Below are positions 44,614 through 56,200 of a DNA stretch of 64,000 bases, piece after piece. Numbering within the stretch: position 1 is the first letter of the stretch; each line of letters begins with the position of its first letter. Made by a program: the position numbers and the translations under genes. Origin of the DNA: Rhizomys pruinosus (taxonomy: Eukaryota > Chordata > Mammalia > Rodentia > Spalacidae); NCBI GenBank assembly GCA_009823505.1, contig VZQC01013305.1, positions 150,935-214,934 of the forward strand, written 5' to 3'. Under the pieces are notes generated by a model that was not told where the DNA came from, did no database searches, and worked only from the letters and a program-made list of their open reading frames with translations.

Positions 44614-44758
44614 AGCCGGGCGTGGTGGCGCACACCTTTAATCTTAGCACTTAGGAGGCAGAGGCAGGCGGTTCTTTGCGAGTTCAAGGCCAGCCTGGTC
44701 TACAGAGTTAGTTCCAGGACAGCTGGGCTACAGGAGACCCTGTCTCGAAAAGACAAAA

Positions 44759-44795
<37 letters not shown>
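44614..44795 (+). repeat. B1 SINE with 13-bp TSD
   Basis: A young B1 with an AAAT-repeat tail. The TSD 'aaaaaagtgttca' lies at 44601-44613 and 44796-44808. Confidence 0.96.
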
Positions 44796-44797
<2 letters not shown>

Positions 44798-44808
44798 AAA
44801 AGTGTTCA

Positions 44809-45334
44809 GAAAAACAAGGCAAACCCACATGGAAAGTAGACAATTTACCTAACCAATTTAGTCATGGGAGGATTAACTATTGTTAATCATATCCCAAAGG
44901 CCTGTCCCTATGCTGGGCACAGGAGAAAGAGGATGGTGACAAAATTCCTGACTAAGGAAAGCAACATTGTGGGTCTGGCTAAGTGTGGTATGGTAATTGG
45001 AAACCCAAAGGCAACCGGCAGGGGTGCACCCCTATTCAATGCTGGGACTGAGTAGGACTGGGCAACCCTTTGAGTTGGCAAGTGCAGCTGTGGGCAGCCG
45101 GGTGGCTGCTTCTGGATTGTCAAGCCAGAGGCCACGTATCTCAAGCTACTTCATAGGATCTGCTTTGTAGGAGGAGGCACATTTTCCATGTGAGGTAATT
45201 ATTGAAGCCACAACAGAACATCCTTGGAAGGGGGAGGATGCTATTTCTTATGCATTCCACCCAAATCACACCCAGAGGCAGCCCATTTCTCCATGTGTGC
45301 TATCTAGAAAGGATTATGTTCATGTGAAATTTTA
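44809..45334. other. Mertk intron 1, unique stretch
   Basis: No repeat or exon recognised. Confidence 0.5.
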
Positions 45335-45548
45335 AAAAGATTTTAAGTTATGTGTTTAAGTGTGTGTTTCTATGGACATGTATGTTGCAAATGTGAGTGC
45401 AGTGCCAACTGTGTCCAGAAGAGGGCGTCAAATCCCCTGGAGCTGGAGTTACAGGTGGTTGTGCATTGCCCAGTGTTGGTTCTGGGGACTGAACTTAGGT
45501 CCTCTACAAGAGTATGTAGTTTGTGCCTTTAACCCCTGAGCCTGATAT
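45335..45548 (-). repeat. B3-type SINE
   Basis: An antisense tRNA SINE with 'ggagctggagttacaggtgg' and a degraded head. Confidence 0.78.
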
Positions 45549-45574
45549 GGATTTTTAATGTTCAACTGAACAGT

Positions 45575-45798
45575 CTTTTATTTATTTTTATTTTATTTAT
45601 ATGAGTGAATTGCCTGCATGTATGTAAGTACACCCATGTCATGCAGTGCCTGTGGAGGACAGAAGAAGGTGTTGGATCCCCTGGAACTGGAATTACATAT
45701 GGTGTTAGCTACCTGCCGTGCCGGTGCTGGGATTCAAACCTGGGTCTTCTGCAAGAACAGCCAGTGCTCTTAACCACTGGGCCAGCTCTCCAGTCTCT
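45575..45798 (-). repeat. B2 SINE
   Basis: An antisense B2 from an ATTT-rich start to 'gggccagctctccagtctc'. Confidence 0.9.
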
Positions 45799-45902
45799 CT
45801 TATCTTTGAAAATAATATCCAAAATGGAAATTATCCACAGGCCTACACCATTTGTTTTGATGACCTTGAAATGCACAGGAACATGTCAATGACAATTTAA
45901 AA

Positions 45903-45948
45903 GGCTACATTGAGACCCTGTCTCAAGAAAAAAAAAAAAAAAAAAAAA
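45903..45948 (+). repeat. B1 SINE 3' remnant
   Basis: Only 'gagaccctgtctcaag' and an A-run of about 22 bases remain. Confidence 0.7.
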
Positions 45949-46099
45949 AGAACTGAGTCTTTTTGTCCAATCTCGTCCCCCCCATTAGAGTTCTGACAGT
46001 GTTCCACTTCTGAGGAAAAATAAGGGGGATGATTAAGAGGCATTAACCACTAAAATAGCTAAAACAGTGAAAAACTAGTAGCTTACAATGTATTTTCAA

Positions 46100-46182
46100 A
46101 GCTGAGGAGGTAGCTCAGTTGGCAGACTGCTTGCCTAGCATGCATGAAGCCTTAGTTCAAATCTCCAGCACCACGTAAACTG
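46100..46182 (+). repeat. ID-type SINE
   Basis: A tRNA-like element with 'gaggtagctcagttggcaga', 'gcttgcctagcatgcatgaa' and 'caaatctccagcacca'. No B1 half is attached. Confidence 0.78.
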
Positions 46183-46402
46183 GGAATTTTTACCATCCTT
46201 TTTCTCCATGTGAGGAAGCCGCACCCAGCAGCCTCACACTGCTCCCTCCTGTAGCCCTGGGACCTTCTGCTGCTCTGCTTCTGGGGTGAGGGGCTTACCT
46301 TCTCCTGTTGGACAATCGTAGTGAATCTTGATCCCAAGAGGTGCTGCATAAATTTGTGTTGACAATTGAATCATCAAACAACTTCTGGCAGTCAGATGTT
46401 TA

Positions 46403-46451
46403 TATGATCAGTTGTCTTTTTTTTTTTTTTTCTTCTATGATCAGTTGTCTT
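46403..46451 (-). mobile_element. Poly(A)-only retrotransposition scar
   Basis: The 16-bp direct repeat 'tatgatcagttgtctt' at 46403-46418 and 46436-46451 encloses only 17 bases, a T-run ending CTTC. This is what target-primed reverse transcription leaves when only the A tail is copied. Confidence 0.7.
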
Positions 46452-46701
46452 CTAAGGCATCCAGAATTTGGAGTGAGTGCAGGGTGAGTTCAGTGCTGCC
46501 TGCCTTCAGCCATAGTCCCAGAAAGGATCATAGTCCTCCCTGGCTCCCCTATACACACTCAGCAGCTTGTTCAGTTATCAGCTTGGCTTATAATAAAGCT
46601 GAAGGTTATAATCACCCCAAACTGTAATAAGAGGCTAGGTTTCAGGGTTGAGGTTGCAAAGCAGTTTCCATGTTTTACTGGATTGCTTCATTATATACAA
46701 A

Positions 46702-46984
46702 GGTTTTTTTGTTTGTTTGTTTGTTTGTTTGGGTTTTTTTTTTTTTTTGAGACAGGGTCTCCCTATAGCCCCAGCTGGCCTGCAAGTCACTCTGTAGATC
46801 AGGCTGGCCTTGAACTCGCAGAGATCCGCCTGCCTCTGCCTCCCCAGTGCTAGGATTAAAGGTGTGCGCCATCATGCCAGGTTTAAGGATGGTTCTTAGC
46901 CACCATGTGGGTGCTGGGAATCGAACCCAGGTCCTCTGCAAGAGCAATCAGTGCTCTTAACCACTGAACTATCTCTCCAGTTCC
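46702..46984 (-). repeat. Composite B2-head/B1 SINE with 10-bp TSD
   Basis: Read on the minus strand: a B2 head (to 'aagaaccatccttaa', about 46984-46886), then a B1 starting at 'cctggcatgatggcgcac', then an A tail. The TSD 'tatatacaaa' at 46692-46701 and 46985-46994 encloses the whole unit. Confidence 0.92.
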
Positions 46985-46994
46985 TATATACAAA

Positions 46995-47281
46995 ATTTTT
47001 ATAACCAACTTATGCTGCCTTTAAATTAGAAAACCTTAATGATAATAAATAAATTAAGCCAATGGAAATTACGCTTTGTTTCTCCCACTCCTGCTTTTTG
47101 CCTAGATTTAAAAGGGGTGAAAAATAGTTATTTGGACAAAACTCTTGACTCCTCAGTCCTGTGGAGTTTAAGAAATAGAGCTAGAGATGTCTTCGCCCTT
47201 TGTGAGGAAGTTCAGATTTCCTCCTGAAGATCAGGGTCTGCTGAAACAAACTGCCAACAAACAGATTAGCGACAGAAAAGG
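46995..47281. other. Mertk intron 1, unique stretch
   Basis: Nothing recognised in about 290 bases. Confidence 0.5.
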
Positions 47282-47462
47282 GACTAAGGATATAATTCAG
47301 TTGGTAGAGCATGCATGAGACCGTGGCTTCGAGCCCCAGCACCACATAAAATGTGATATATTCTCAGCACTCAGGGAGGTGGAGGCAGGAAGATGAGAAG
47401 TTCAAGGTCATCTTCAGCTACATATCAAGTATGAAACCCTGTATCAAAAAAAGAAAAGAAAG
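47282..47462 (+). repeat. ID-B1 dimer (B4 type)
   Basis: A tRNA-like half ('ataattcagttggtagagca') is followed by a B1-like half ('gggaggtggaggcaggaaga') and an A/G tail. Confidence 0.78.
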
Positions 47463-48278
47463 CCCATATGAATCTATAACTCCGTGTTCATAAGCAGGAG
47501 TCGTAAGCATGCAACTTACAGAAGTGCCGATGGGTGAGATATAAATACCCTCTTCCTTGGAGAGAGGAAAGCAGATGGGGGTCATCAGCACTTTTAGAGG
47601 AGAGCATAACTTCCAGGGCAGAAAATGAATAAGTGAATTAATGGGACACACTTCCCCTGGGCTCTAGATAAGGGGTTTGATTTCTTTTGACTCAACTTTA
47701 TTCTTATTTGGCTAATGAACTTCAGTGGAAAGAATCCTCTTTGGGTAGATAAAGAAATTTCCAGAAACAGCCTTCTTGGCACTGACTCCTGTGTTCTCAG
47801 TTTCAAGCACAAAGCCATGTAGTTTAGAGCACTGTTTCGTGAGCCCGGCACCATCCAAGAGACAAAAGTGAACATAGAAGATCCAAAGTTACAAAGATAA
47901 ACAGAGGATCCTTTAGGAGGTTTGACCCAAACACCCAGGGAATTCCCCATATCAAAGGAACAGGACGGGGCTGGATGGGACCCAGAGGCTCCACAGAGCA
48001 CAGGCCCAACTCATAAATGAAGTTTGCTTGGTATGCGTGTATGCAGGGACAGGAGAAGAGCCTCTTCCCTGGAGTCCTTCTGAGCTCCACTCCCTGAAAT
48101 AAATGAATGTTCTTGTGACACATTGATCTGTCTGGATGAATAGACACGAGGCCAGCTCTCAGCAGAGTCACACAGCCCTAAGTCATTCTCACACCAGTGA
48201 AAGCAGCCAGCCCTTTGAGATCAATAGATATCAGGGTTTGGTGGGTTCCTGGTTCTTCTGTCCTGGAATGAAGAATTG
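47463..48278. other. Mertk intron 1, unique stretch
   Basis: About 800 bases without recognised repeats. Minus-strand frames of 135 and 115 codons show no known similarity. Confidence 0.5.
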
Positions 48279-48347
48279 GACAGAGATCTGCCTGCCTCTG
48301 CCTCCCGAGTGCTGGGATTAAAGGCATGCGCCACCACACCTGGCAAG
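48279..48347 (-). repeat. B1 SINE 5'-end fragment
   Basis: Only the left-arm part of an antisense B1 remains, ending 'gccaccacacctggc'. Confidence 0.85.
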
Positions 48348-48736
48348 GATATGTGTTTTGATGTTGTGTGTCAAAGGTCACCTTCAGACACTCTGACATG
48401 CTCTTGAGCCTGTGGGGCTGTCAGTTCTAATCTACAGGGTTGCCTATAGGTTTTTCTTGCGTGCTCATTTTGTACTGTTGGGTAAAGCCCTGGCGCCTCC
48501 CCCTCCGCCCTAACTTCCCCTTCACTTTCCTGTCTGAGCTCTTACACTGAATCTCTGGCCCTCTGTCTGGCATCCATCCTAATCCCTAAAGAGGCCAAAC
48601 CCCAGTTAGAGAGAGCCTGGTGGAGTCGTTCTAGAATGGACTAAGGCTTCTGTGAGAGCTCCTCCTGACCAACAAGGAGGTAGACGTGTATCTGGGGTGA
48701 TGCGGCAGAGAGGAAGCTACAGGAGATGTCCCGGCT

Positions 48737-49471
48737 CCTCTCCTCTCCTGGGTTCATTCCATTACTGTGATAAAGCAACTCGGGGAGGACTTATTTCACC
48801 TTACACTTCTAGCTCATAGTCCTTCATTGAGGGAAGCCAGGCAGGGACTGCTTGCTATTCCATGTAGCCTTACCTCTGACCAGGGAACTTCCTCACAGGC
48901 ACAGGACATCGGGAACCATGGAGGATACTGCTTACTAGCTAGGTGGCTCACGCTTAGCTAGCTTTATTTTTTTTTTTTTCTTTTTTTTTGTTGTTGTTTT
49001 TTGTCTTTTCGAGACAGGGTCTCCCTATAGCCCCACCTGTCCTGGAACTCGCTCTGTAGACCAGGCTGGATTTGAACTCACAAAGATCTGCCTGCCTTTG
49101 CCTCTCGAGTACTAGGATTACAGGCGTGCGCCACCACGCCCGGCCTTTATTTTTTTTTCAAGGCCCTCGCTCTGTAGACCAGGCTGGCCTTGAACTCACA
49201 GAGACCCGCCTGCCTCTGCCTCCTGAGTGCTGGGATTAAAGGCATGCGCCACCATGCCTGGCTAGCTAGCTTTCTCATACAGTCCAGGACCATCTTCTCA
49301 GGGATGGTGCCACTCACAGTGGCCAGGCCTTCCTGTATCAATGAATAATCAAGACAATCTCTCATAGACATGCCCGTAGGTCAGTCTAACCCAAGCAGTT
49401 TCTCATTGGAGCCTTTCCTCTTAGATGACTCTGGTCTGTATCAAGTTGACAGTTAAAGCTAACCAGGACAC
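48737..49471 (-). mobile_element. Rodent LTR-like element interrupted by two B1
   Basis: The outer parts (48737-48965 and 49264-49471) resemble, in reverse, a common rodent TG...CA-ended repeat. The right end reads 'caagttgacagttaaagct' to 'ccaggaca'. No coding sequence is present. Class assignment is by recollection of the motif only. Confidence 0.5.
48966..49263 (-). repeat. Two tandem B1 SINEs within one TSD
   Basis: Antisense B1 copies at 48966-49145 and 49150-49263 (the second without its A-tail side) share the flanking repeat 'agctagcttt' at 48956-48965 and 49264-49273. Confidence 0.92.
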
Positions 49472-50191
49472 CTCTCCCTTATCCCCAGACTTTTTGCTTC
49501 CGTCTTCCATTAGCCAGTTGAGTACTTGGCTGGGTACTTAATACTAAATAACTATTTGTTGTTTATCTAATGGTCAAGCTTAATTGGGTGTCCTGTGTTC
49601 TATTCACAAACCCTGGTTTAGCCCTAAGCAAAGACCATACTGCTCCCAGCAACACACACTCAGGAGCCCAGCAGGGTCTGACATCCTGAGCCAAGCAGGT
49701 ATTAGTCCCCTTAGTGTACCCTGATACACTAACCCACAGCAGAGGATGCTGGGTCTATCCTTCTCTCACTCACCACACCCACTTGCTGAATGAATAACAA
49801 CCAGTATAGAATATGTGTTCCAAAAAAGCCATTCAAAGAAGTTACAAATACAGCAAATGTGAGCCTCTATTTTTAGAAATGCTTGTGGGCCAGATGAAAT
49901 AAAAACACATTTCTTGGTTCATTCCAGCAGGCAGACATTTGCTGGATGTTCCAAGTTTGGTAACATAAGAGAAATTTCCCTGTTGGACACAAAAATTATA
50001 AGCCCATCTCTTTGTGACCTGCAACAGCCTCTTCAATGCTATTAGCCAAATTCATGGGAGTCTGATTGAGTGGGTGAACAGTAAGAAAAGTGATCTTAGG
50101 CCTCATGTACTGTTATTTTCCCATTGACTTGGGTAACTCATTCCAAGTTACCATTTAGAAAAAAAGATAAGAAGAATTCTATTTCTTTTTA
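49472..50191. other. Mertk intron 1, unique stretch
   Basis: About 720 bases with no recognised repeat. Confidence 0.5.
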
Positions 50192-50362
50192 AAGGTTTTA
50201 ATTACATTTATATACTTTGTGGAGAAGGATGGACGATGAAGTCTGAAGTCAGAAGACAACTTGGGCAGTCAGTTCTTAACTTTACCCTGTGAGTCCCAGG
50301 GATTGAACTCAGGTCATTAGGTTTCACAAGTTCCTTTACCCTCTGAGCTCTCTCTATAACCC
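50192..50362 (-). repeat. B3-type SINE, old
   Basis: An antisense tRNA SINE: 'gaagtcagaagacaacttgg', 'gtcccagggattgaactcag' and 'ccctctgagctctctctata'. Confidence 0.72.
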
Positions 50363-50469
50363 GGAAATTTTAAGTATTCTTTAGAAGGAGGCCAGTGGGG
50401 AAAAAAAAAGAACAAATTTGTAAATGAGAGTATTTCTCAGATGTGTATATAAACAAATTCCGCTTTTTT

Positions 50470-50665
50470 GTGTGTGTGTGCTAGGGATTAAGTCCAGGGC
50501 CTTGTGTGTGCTAGGCAGTTACTCTACCATTGAGCCACATTCCAGCTCTTGATTCTGTTGAGGCAGGATCTCCCTGTGTAGCCCAGGTTGGCCTTGAACT
50601 CTCAACTCTCCTGCTTCAGCTTCATGGGTGCTTGGATGCCAGGCATGTGCTTTTACACTTAGCTT
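50470..50665 (-). repeat. ID and B1-like halves (B4 type, old)
   Basis: An antisense ID half (50475-50550) is followed by a degraded antisense B1-like half (50555-50660). It ends about 120 bases before Mertk exon 2. Confidence 0.65.
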
Positions 50666-50780
50666 CCTTATCCTTTCCAAAGGCATCAAGGATGCTCTGC
50701 TTCTTGCCCATCGTGGCCTAAGAATTTGAAATCCTTCTCCATCATTTTAAAGGCTAAAACTCCAATGTTCTGTTTTGCAG

Positions 50781-51189
50781 CTCTTGCTGAAGAAGGAATA
50801 GAAAGCAAACCAGAGCAACTCTTCCCAGGAAGCCTACCAGCTGACCACAGGCCAGGTTCCTCTCCTTACTCCAGTGGGCACCAGCCTCCGTTGATGCAGT
50901 CACTATCACATACTGGAAGACAACATCCAGCACACACAGCCATTCCTGATGTGACCCCTGTCGCTTCAAAGCACCTACTGCCTGTTGCATTTAATCACAC
51001 AGTTGGACATATAATACTTTCAGAACATAAAAATGTCAAATTTAATTGTTCAATCAATATTCCTAACATGTACCAAGAAACGGCTGGTATTTCTTGGTGG
51101 AAAGATGGAAAAGAATTGGTTGGGGCCCATCATTCCATTACACAGTTTTATCCTGATGATGAAGGGATATCAATAATTGCCTTGTTCAG
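50781..51189 (+). CDS. Mertk: Mertk exon 2, N-terminal region and start of Ig1
   Basis: The acceptor TTTTGCAG/C at 50780/50781 and donor CAG/GTAAGT at 51189/51190 bound a 409-base exon. Joined to exon 1 it reads residues 22-157 without a stop; the first two bases complete Ala22 and the exon ends in phase 2. Residues 22-92 form the proline-rich variable extension ([24 protein letters not shown]). From about 93 the first Ig-like domain begins: [17 protein letters not shown], Cys111 in NCS, then the family signature WWKDGKEL at 127-134 and ITQFYPDDE at 142-149. Asn93 and Asn110 are in N-glycosylation sequons. Ig1 contributes to Gas6/protein S binding in TAM receptors. The rest of Ig1, Ig2, two FN3 repeats, the membrane segment and the kinase lie downstream, outside the window. 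The frame is intact, so the gene looks functional here. Confidence 0.97.
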
Positions 51190-51504
51190 GTAAGTGGCCT
51201 TTCTGTCTTTTAAAATGTCCTTATGCAAATGCTGCCTCAAAAGCAAAAGCCTCTTAAGTAAAAACCAGACTTGTTTTGTGTTTTAAGCAATCTTGACCCC
51301 TTTAGAGTGTGGATGAATAGCTGACATATATATTGTTGACATCTTTTAAATGAACTTGACTCCACTGTAGCTGTTGGCTAATACAGACTGTGGGGGCTTG
51401 GAGGGCTACTTCTACCTCATCTATGGGTCAATATCACATACAGCTAGATCTAAGAGTCTCTCAAGAGTAGGAAATAGTGAGGGTTGTGTGTGTGTAAATT
51501 TATT
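51190..51504. other. Mertk intron 2, start
   Basis: The donor GTAAGTGG is followed by about 310 unique bases with no recognised repeat. Confidence 0.5.
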
Positions 51505-51765
51505 TTCGGTGCTGGGGATGGAACTCAGGATCTTGTGCATGCCCAGCACATATTCTAACACTGAGCTATATCCCAGCCCAAGAGAAATGGTTTTGTTTTG
51601 TTTTATTTATTTATTTATTTTGTTGGGGGGGGACAAAGTGTCATGTCGTCCAGGCTGATCTCAAGCTTGCTACGTAGCTGATGCCAGTTTTGATTTTCTG
51701 ACTCTCCTGCTTTTGCTTTCCAAGAACTGGGCTTACAGGTATAGAGGACCAGACCTGGTCTGGGA
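51505..51765 (-). repeat. ID and B1-like halves (B4 type)
   Basis: An antisense ID half (51505-51582), a TTTA run (51602-51620) and a degraded antisense B1-like half (51628-51765). Confidence 0.65.
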
Positions 51766-51772
51766 AAGTGTT

Positions 51773-51935
51773 TCTCTTTTTTTTTTTTTTTGGTCTTTTT
51801 GAGACAGGGTCTCCCTGTAGCCCCAGCTGGCCTAGAACTCACTCTGTAGACCAGGCTGGCCTTGAACTAACAGAGATCCACTTGCCTCTGCCTCCCGAGT
51901 GCTGGGATTAAAGGCATGCACCACCATGCCTAGCA
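51773..51935 (-). repeat. B1 SINE with short TSD
   Basis: A clean antisense B1. 'aaagtgttt' precedes (51764-51772) and follows it (51936-51944). Confidence 0.93.
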
Positions 51936-51984
51936 AAAGTGTTTATTTTTTTTTTTCCTGATATTTTGCTGAATATGAAAGTGT

Positions 51985-52728
51985 TTCTTTTTTTTTTTTA
52001 TAGTGCTTTTATTGATGTTTTGTGTATTTCAGACATCATTTCTCAGTTCAGTTTAAACATATTGCCCTTTCCCTTCCCCCCACCCCACCCCAGATCATGC
52101 ACTCTGCCATAAATGTCCTGCATCTTTCACTCCGTCTTTTTTTATGTTTAGGAATTCACATTTTCTTCCTTTAATTTTATATTACTCTAAAATATTAATA
52201 CATACTTTCCACTCATATACAGTAATTACAGAGTCTGAAGTAAGTGGTGTCAATTCTAGAGCCAGTTAAGAGATTTACATTGTAACAACATAGTTGCTTT
52301 CAGATAAACAGAAATATAACAATAATGTTGTTCAGCTTGCCTTTCATCTGGGGATTTGGTGTTAGCATCCACAAATGAGGGAGACCATTTGCCACTTGTT
52401 TTTCTGGAATTGTGTTACTTCACTTAGCATAATGGCTTCTAGTTCCATCCATTTACCTGCAAAGTTCATGATGTCATCTTTCTTTACCGCTGAGTAGTAC
52501 TCCATTGTGTAGATGTACCACATTTTTGTCATCCATTTGTCAGTTGAGGGGCATTTGGGTTGGTTCCAGCTCTTCTACCACTATTGTGAAGAGAGCTGCA
52601 TAACATGGAGTAATGTATATTTGCGGTAGGATGCGTCTTTTGGATATATTCCCAGGAATTGGTATGGTGTGTCAGGTGGTAGGCTCATTTTTTGAGTCTT
52701 TTAAGGTTCTCCACCCTGCTAAACATCA
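51985..52728 (-). mobile_element. L1 retrotransposon 3' end, antisense
   Basis: A T-run is followed by the complement of an L1 3' untranslated region, including a C-rich tract at 52068-52092 (a G-rich polypurine tract on the L1 strand), and then the ORF2 C-terminus (52430-52728). It is the same subfamily as the sense copy at 13875-14560. It meets a sense L1 piece head-on at about 52729. Confidence 0.9.
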
Positions 52729-53240
52729 CTAATCCTTAAGGGAATGCAAATGAAAAACCACTAAGATGGCTAAGATCAAGGAAAACAACCTGATACCAAG
52801 CTGCTGGAGAGGTTGTGTGGGGAAAGGGGAACACCATCCCACTTGCTGGTGGGAATGTAAAACTTGTAACAGCCACTATGGAAAAGAGTGTGGAGAACCC
52901 TTAAGACTTCAAAGAAGCTACCACAACCGACCCAGCCATACCACCTGGGGCATATACTCAAAGATCCGCTCATCCACAGGATAATACATGCCCACAGTCC
53001 ATGTTGATTTGCAGCACTCTCACCTACAAGGTAGGAGTGGAACCAATCCCAAAGCCCCTCAACGACAAAGTGGATAGAGCAAAAATTTGGTACAATCACA
53101 CAATGGAAGTTCTACTGCACAGCAGGAAAGAAAGACAACATTCCAGACTTTGCAGGACAATGGCATGGACAGAACATCCATGTAGTGAGCTAGTTAAGTA
53201 ACACAGTGCCAGAAAAACAAGTGATGGTACTCACCATCTG
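52729..53240 (+). mobile_element. L1 ORF2 C-terminal piece, sense, noisy
   Basis: The sense strand carries ORF2 C-terminal sequence: CWRGCVGKGEHHPTCWWECKTC and PLRLQRSYHNRPSHTTWGIY are visible, with frameshifts. It overlaps in content with the antisense L1 to its left, so the two are separate pieces in inverted order. Confidence 0.85.
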
Positions 53241-56200
53241 GTGGATTGCTAGTGCCAATTACCCAGTGTTTGGTCGCATCCATTGGAGTTAGAGCATGAG
53301 GGTGTCGGATCCCCTGGAACTGGAGTTAAAGACGTTTCTCAGCCACATGTGGGTGCTGCGGGATCGATCCCAGGTCCTATGCAAGATCAGTTGGCGCTTT
53401 TAACACTAGTGCCATTCTCCAGCCCAGGAAAAAAGCCTTTCTAAATCAGCCAGCAGCTGCACAGGACATAAGGTCAACAACTGACAAATTTGGACCTCAT
53501 CAAACTTCAAAAGCTTCTGTATAGTAAAGAAAGCACTCAAGGGAGTGAAGCGAAATCCCACAGAGAGTCGGAGGAAATCTTCACAAGTGATTCATCTGAT
53601 AGTTTAGAGCATTACCATCCAGAGTGTATGAACTACTCAAAAACAAAGACGAAAACAAATGGACCTACTCAAACGATGGAGTAAAGAGCTGAACAGAGAC
53701 TTCACCGTGAAGGAAGTAAAGATGTCTGCGAAACATCTTAAAAGTGTTTCAAACATCATTAATAATTAAGGAAATGCAAATTAAAACACTCTCAGTTATC
53801 ATCTCACTCTGATACAACTGGCTGAGATCAAGAACACAAAGACACCAAATGCTGGAGAGATTGTTGGGGAAAGGGGAACACTCCTCCACTACTAGTGGGA
53901 TGTAAATGGTACAACCATTATGGAAAGGGGTGTGACCACAGTGTTCTTTTTAAAGGCGTTGAGAGATATCAAAACGGCTATGAGAGATTCCTCAGTTGAT
54001 AAAGTCTTTGCCTTGCTACCGTGAGGATCTGAGTTCAGTTCCAGGTGTAGGGGGGAGATACTGCATTCTTGTAATCTACTTCTGGAGAGGTGAGAGAGGT
54101 GCAGATGGATGGCTGCTCATGCTCACTAGCCAATCGCCTGGACTACTTGGTGAATTCCAGGTACCTAAGGAAGGACACCAACCGTTGTCTTCTGCCTACA
54201 CAACCCACACACACCACACACACACCACACACACACCAACACAGAGAGAGAGAGAGGAGAGACGAGAGGAGAGGAGACGAAGGAGAGAGAGGGGGAGGAG
54301 AGAGGAGAGAGAGCATCCTCGACATACCCATAGGACACAGTAGTAAAGAGAAGATATCAAAGTCATGTAGTGATTATGGGAACTTTAAAGCAGCAGGACA
54401 GATGTCTCAGCCCGTTGAATCTCCCATGTCCCTTGCCGTTCAGCTCCCCCTAACACCGACCTCTTTCTGTTGCTGTCCGTTACAGTACCAGCACACCCCT
54501 CATTCCGGTGGCATAAGGAAAGTTCTGGGGAATGAGACAGGTGCTCAGTCACCCTATCAGTATTCCCTCTCTTTTACAAGATTGATGAGTTAGGGCTATC
54601 AGACATCAGTCAAGGCAGGACATGCATCTGGAATGTTCCATCCTCCCAAAGGTTGAGCCATCCTGTTTTAGAGGCTGCAGACTGAGAGCTTGTTCCCTTG
54701 GGTTATTATCTCCTTCATTTCTAACCTAGGGTTTTGTTCTGCTCTCTTTTTCTACTTCTTGGTTCTTCTTGAGTTTTGTTTATTTTTATACCATTATAAT
54801 TTGTACATTTTTATTAGGTACAGTGTCATATGTACACATCATGCGCTGATCAAATCAGGATAATTAACAATTCCTTCTCTTTACCATTTCTTTACATTTA
54901 GACCTCTTGAGCACCTTTCTTCTGGATCTTCATAAAAGGCATAATAGATTACCATGAACTATAGCTACCCCACTGTCCTGTGGAACACCAAACATCTTTC
55001 TTCTTTTCTTTAATAAATTTTATTTATTTCGTATGTGTATTAATGTATGTTCTGAATGTCTGTTTGTGCACCTTGTCATGCAATTCCTCGGAGGTCCGAG
55101 GGGTGTTGGAATTCCCCTGGAACTTGAGTCACGACATTTCTCAGCAACCATGTGGGTGCTGGGGATCGACTCGGGTCCTCTGCAAGCCAGTCAGTGCTCC
55201 TTAACCGCTTCTAGGCTCCATCTCTCCAGCCCCCCACATATATTTTTATCAAAACTGTGTTTGATACCTATATCCAACCTATCTTTTCCCACCATCCCCT
55301 CACTTTCCAGCCTCTAATAATTACAATCCTCCATTCAGATTATAGATATTATTAACTTCTTTTAAAAGAAACATTTTATTTATTATTTTTAAATTTATGC
55401 ATATGAGTGTATTGCAAGTACATTGCCTGCATGTACATAAATTCATCTGTGTTGTGCAATGCCCACGGGTATCAGAAGAGGGGCATTGGCTCCCCTGGAA
55501 CTGGAATTACAGATGGTTGTTCTCACTCTGTAGATGTTGGGAATTGACTGGGTCCTCTGCAACAGCAACAAGTGCTCTTAGAGCTTAGCCATCTCTGCAG
55601 CCCCTCTGGTTTAACTTCTTTAATCTAGGTTAAGGAGGGATTTTGTTTTTATCTTCTGCATCAGGTCTGTCTTGCATGTGCAAGAAGAGAAGGGATTTGG
55701 CTCTGGCTGTCTCAAGCTCAACTTGTAGTCAGAGCCATGTGGAGTCAACAAGACCTTTCCTCTGTGATTCCTGCACTCTGGCCCTCTTTGATCTCTGATG
55801 TTTTCACTTTCTGTGACCTGACACTTGGCACCATCCCATACATGTTGTGTCGTGCCTTTTGGCGAATCATTTTATGCTTCTTTTTCAGAAAACCACCTCA
55901 CAGTTACTGCTGACCTGATCACTCTAGTCAGAATTCAGTTTGTCAGGGCAAAGAACAAAGTGGTGGATTTCTCCTTTTTCTTTCATTTCATTCTGGTTGG
56001 CTCTCTTAGGCTGCCCTTCTCAGCCAGCGGCCACAAGGAGGACTGTATTTTTTTCTGAATCAACAACAGAAAGCTGGTGTTTTACATAGGCACAGCTTAT
56101 GAAGAAAAAAGCAAAATCACCATTTAATAAGAACCTAGTGAGGAGTTGTGTAAAGACTAAAAGAAAGAAGGGTCTCCTCAAATGTCACTTGAAGAAAGCA

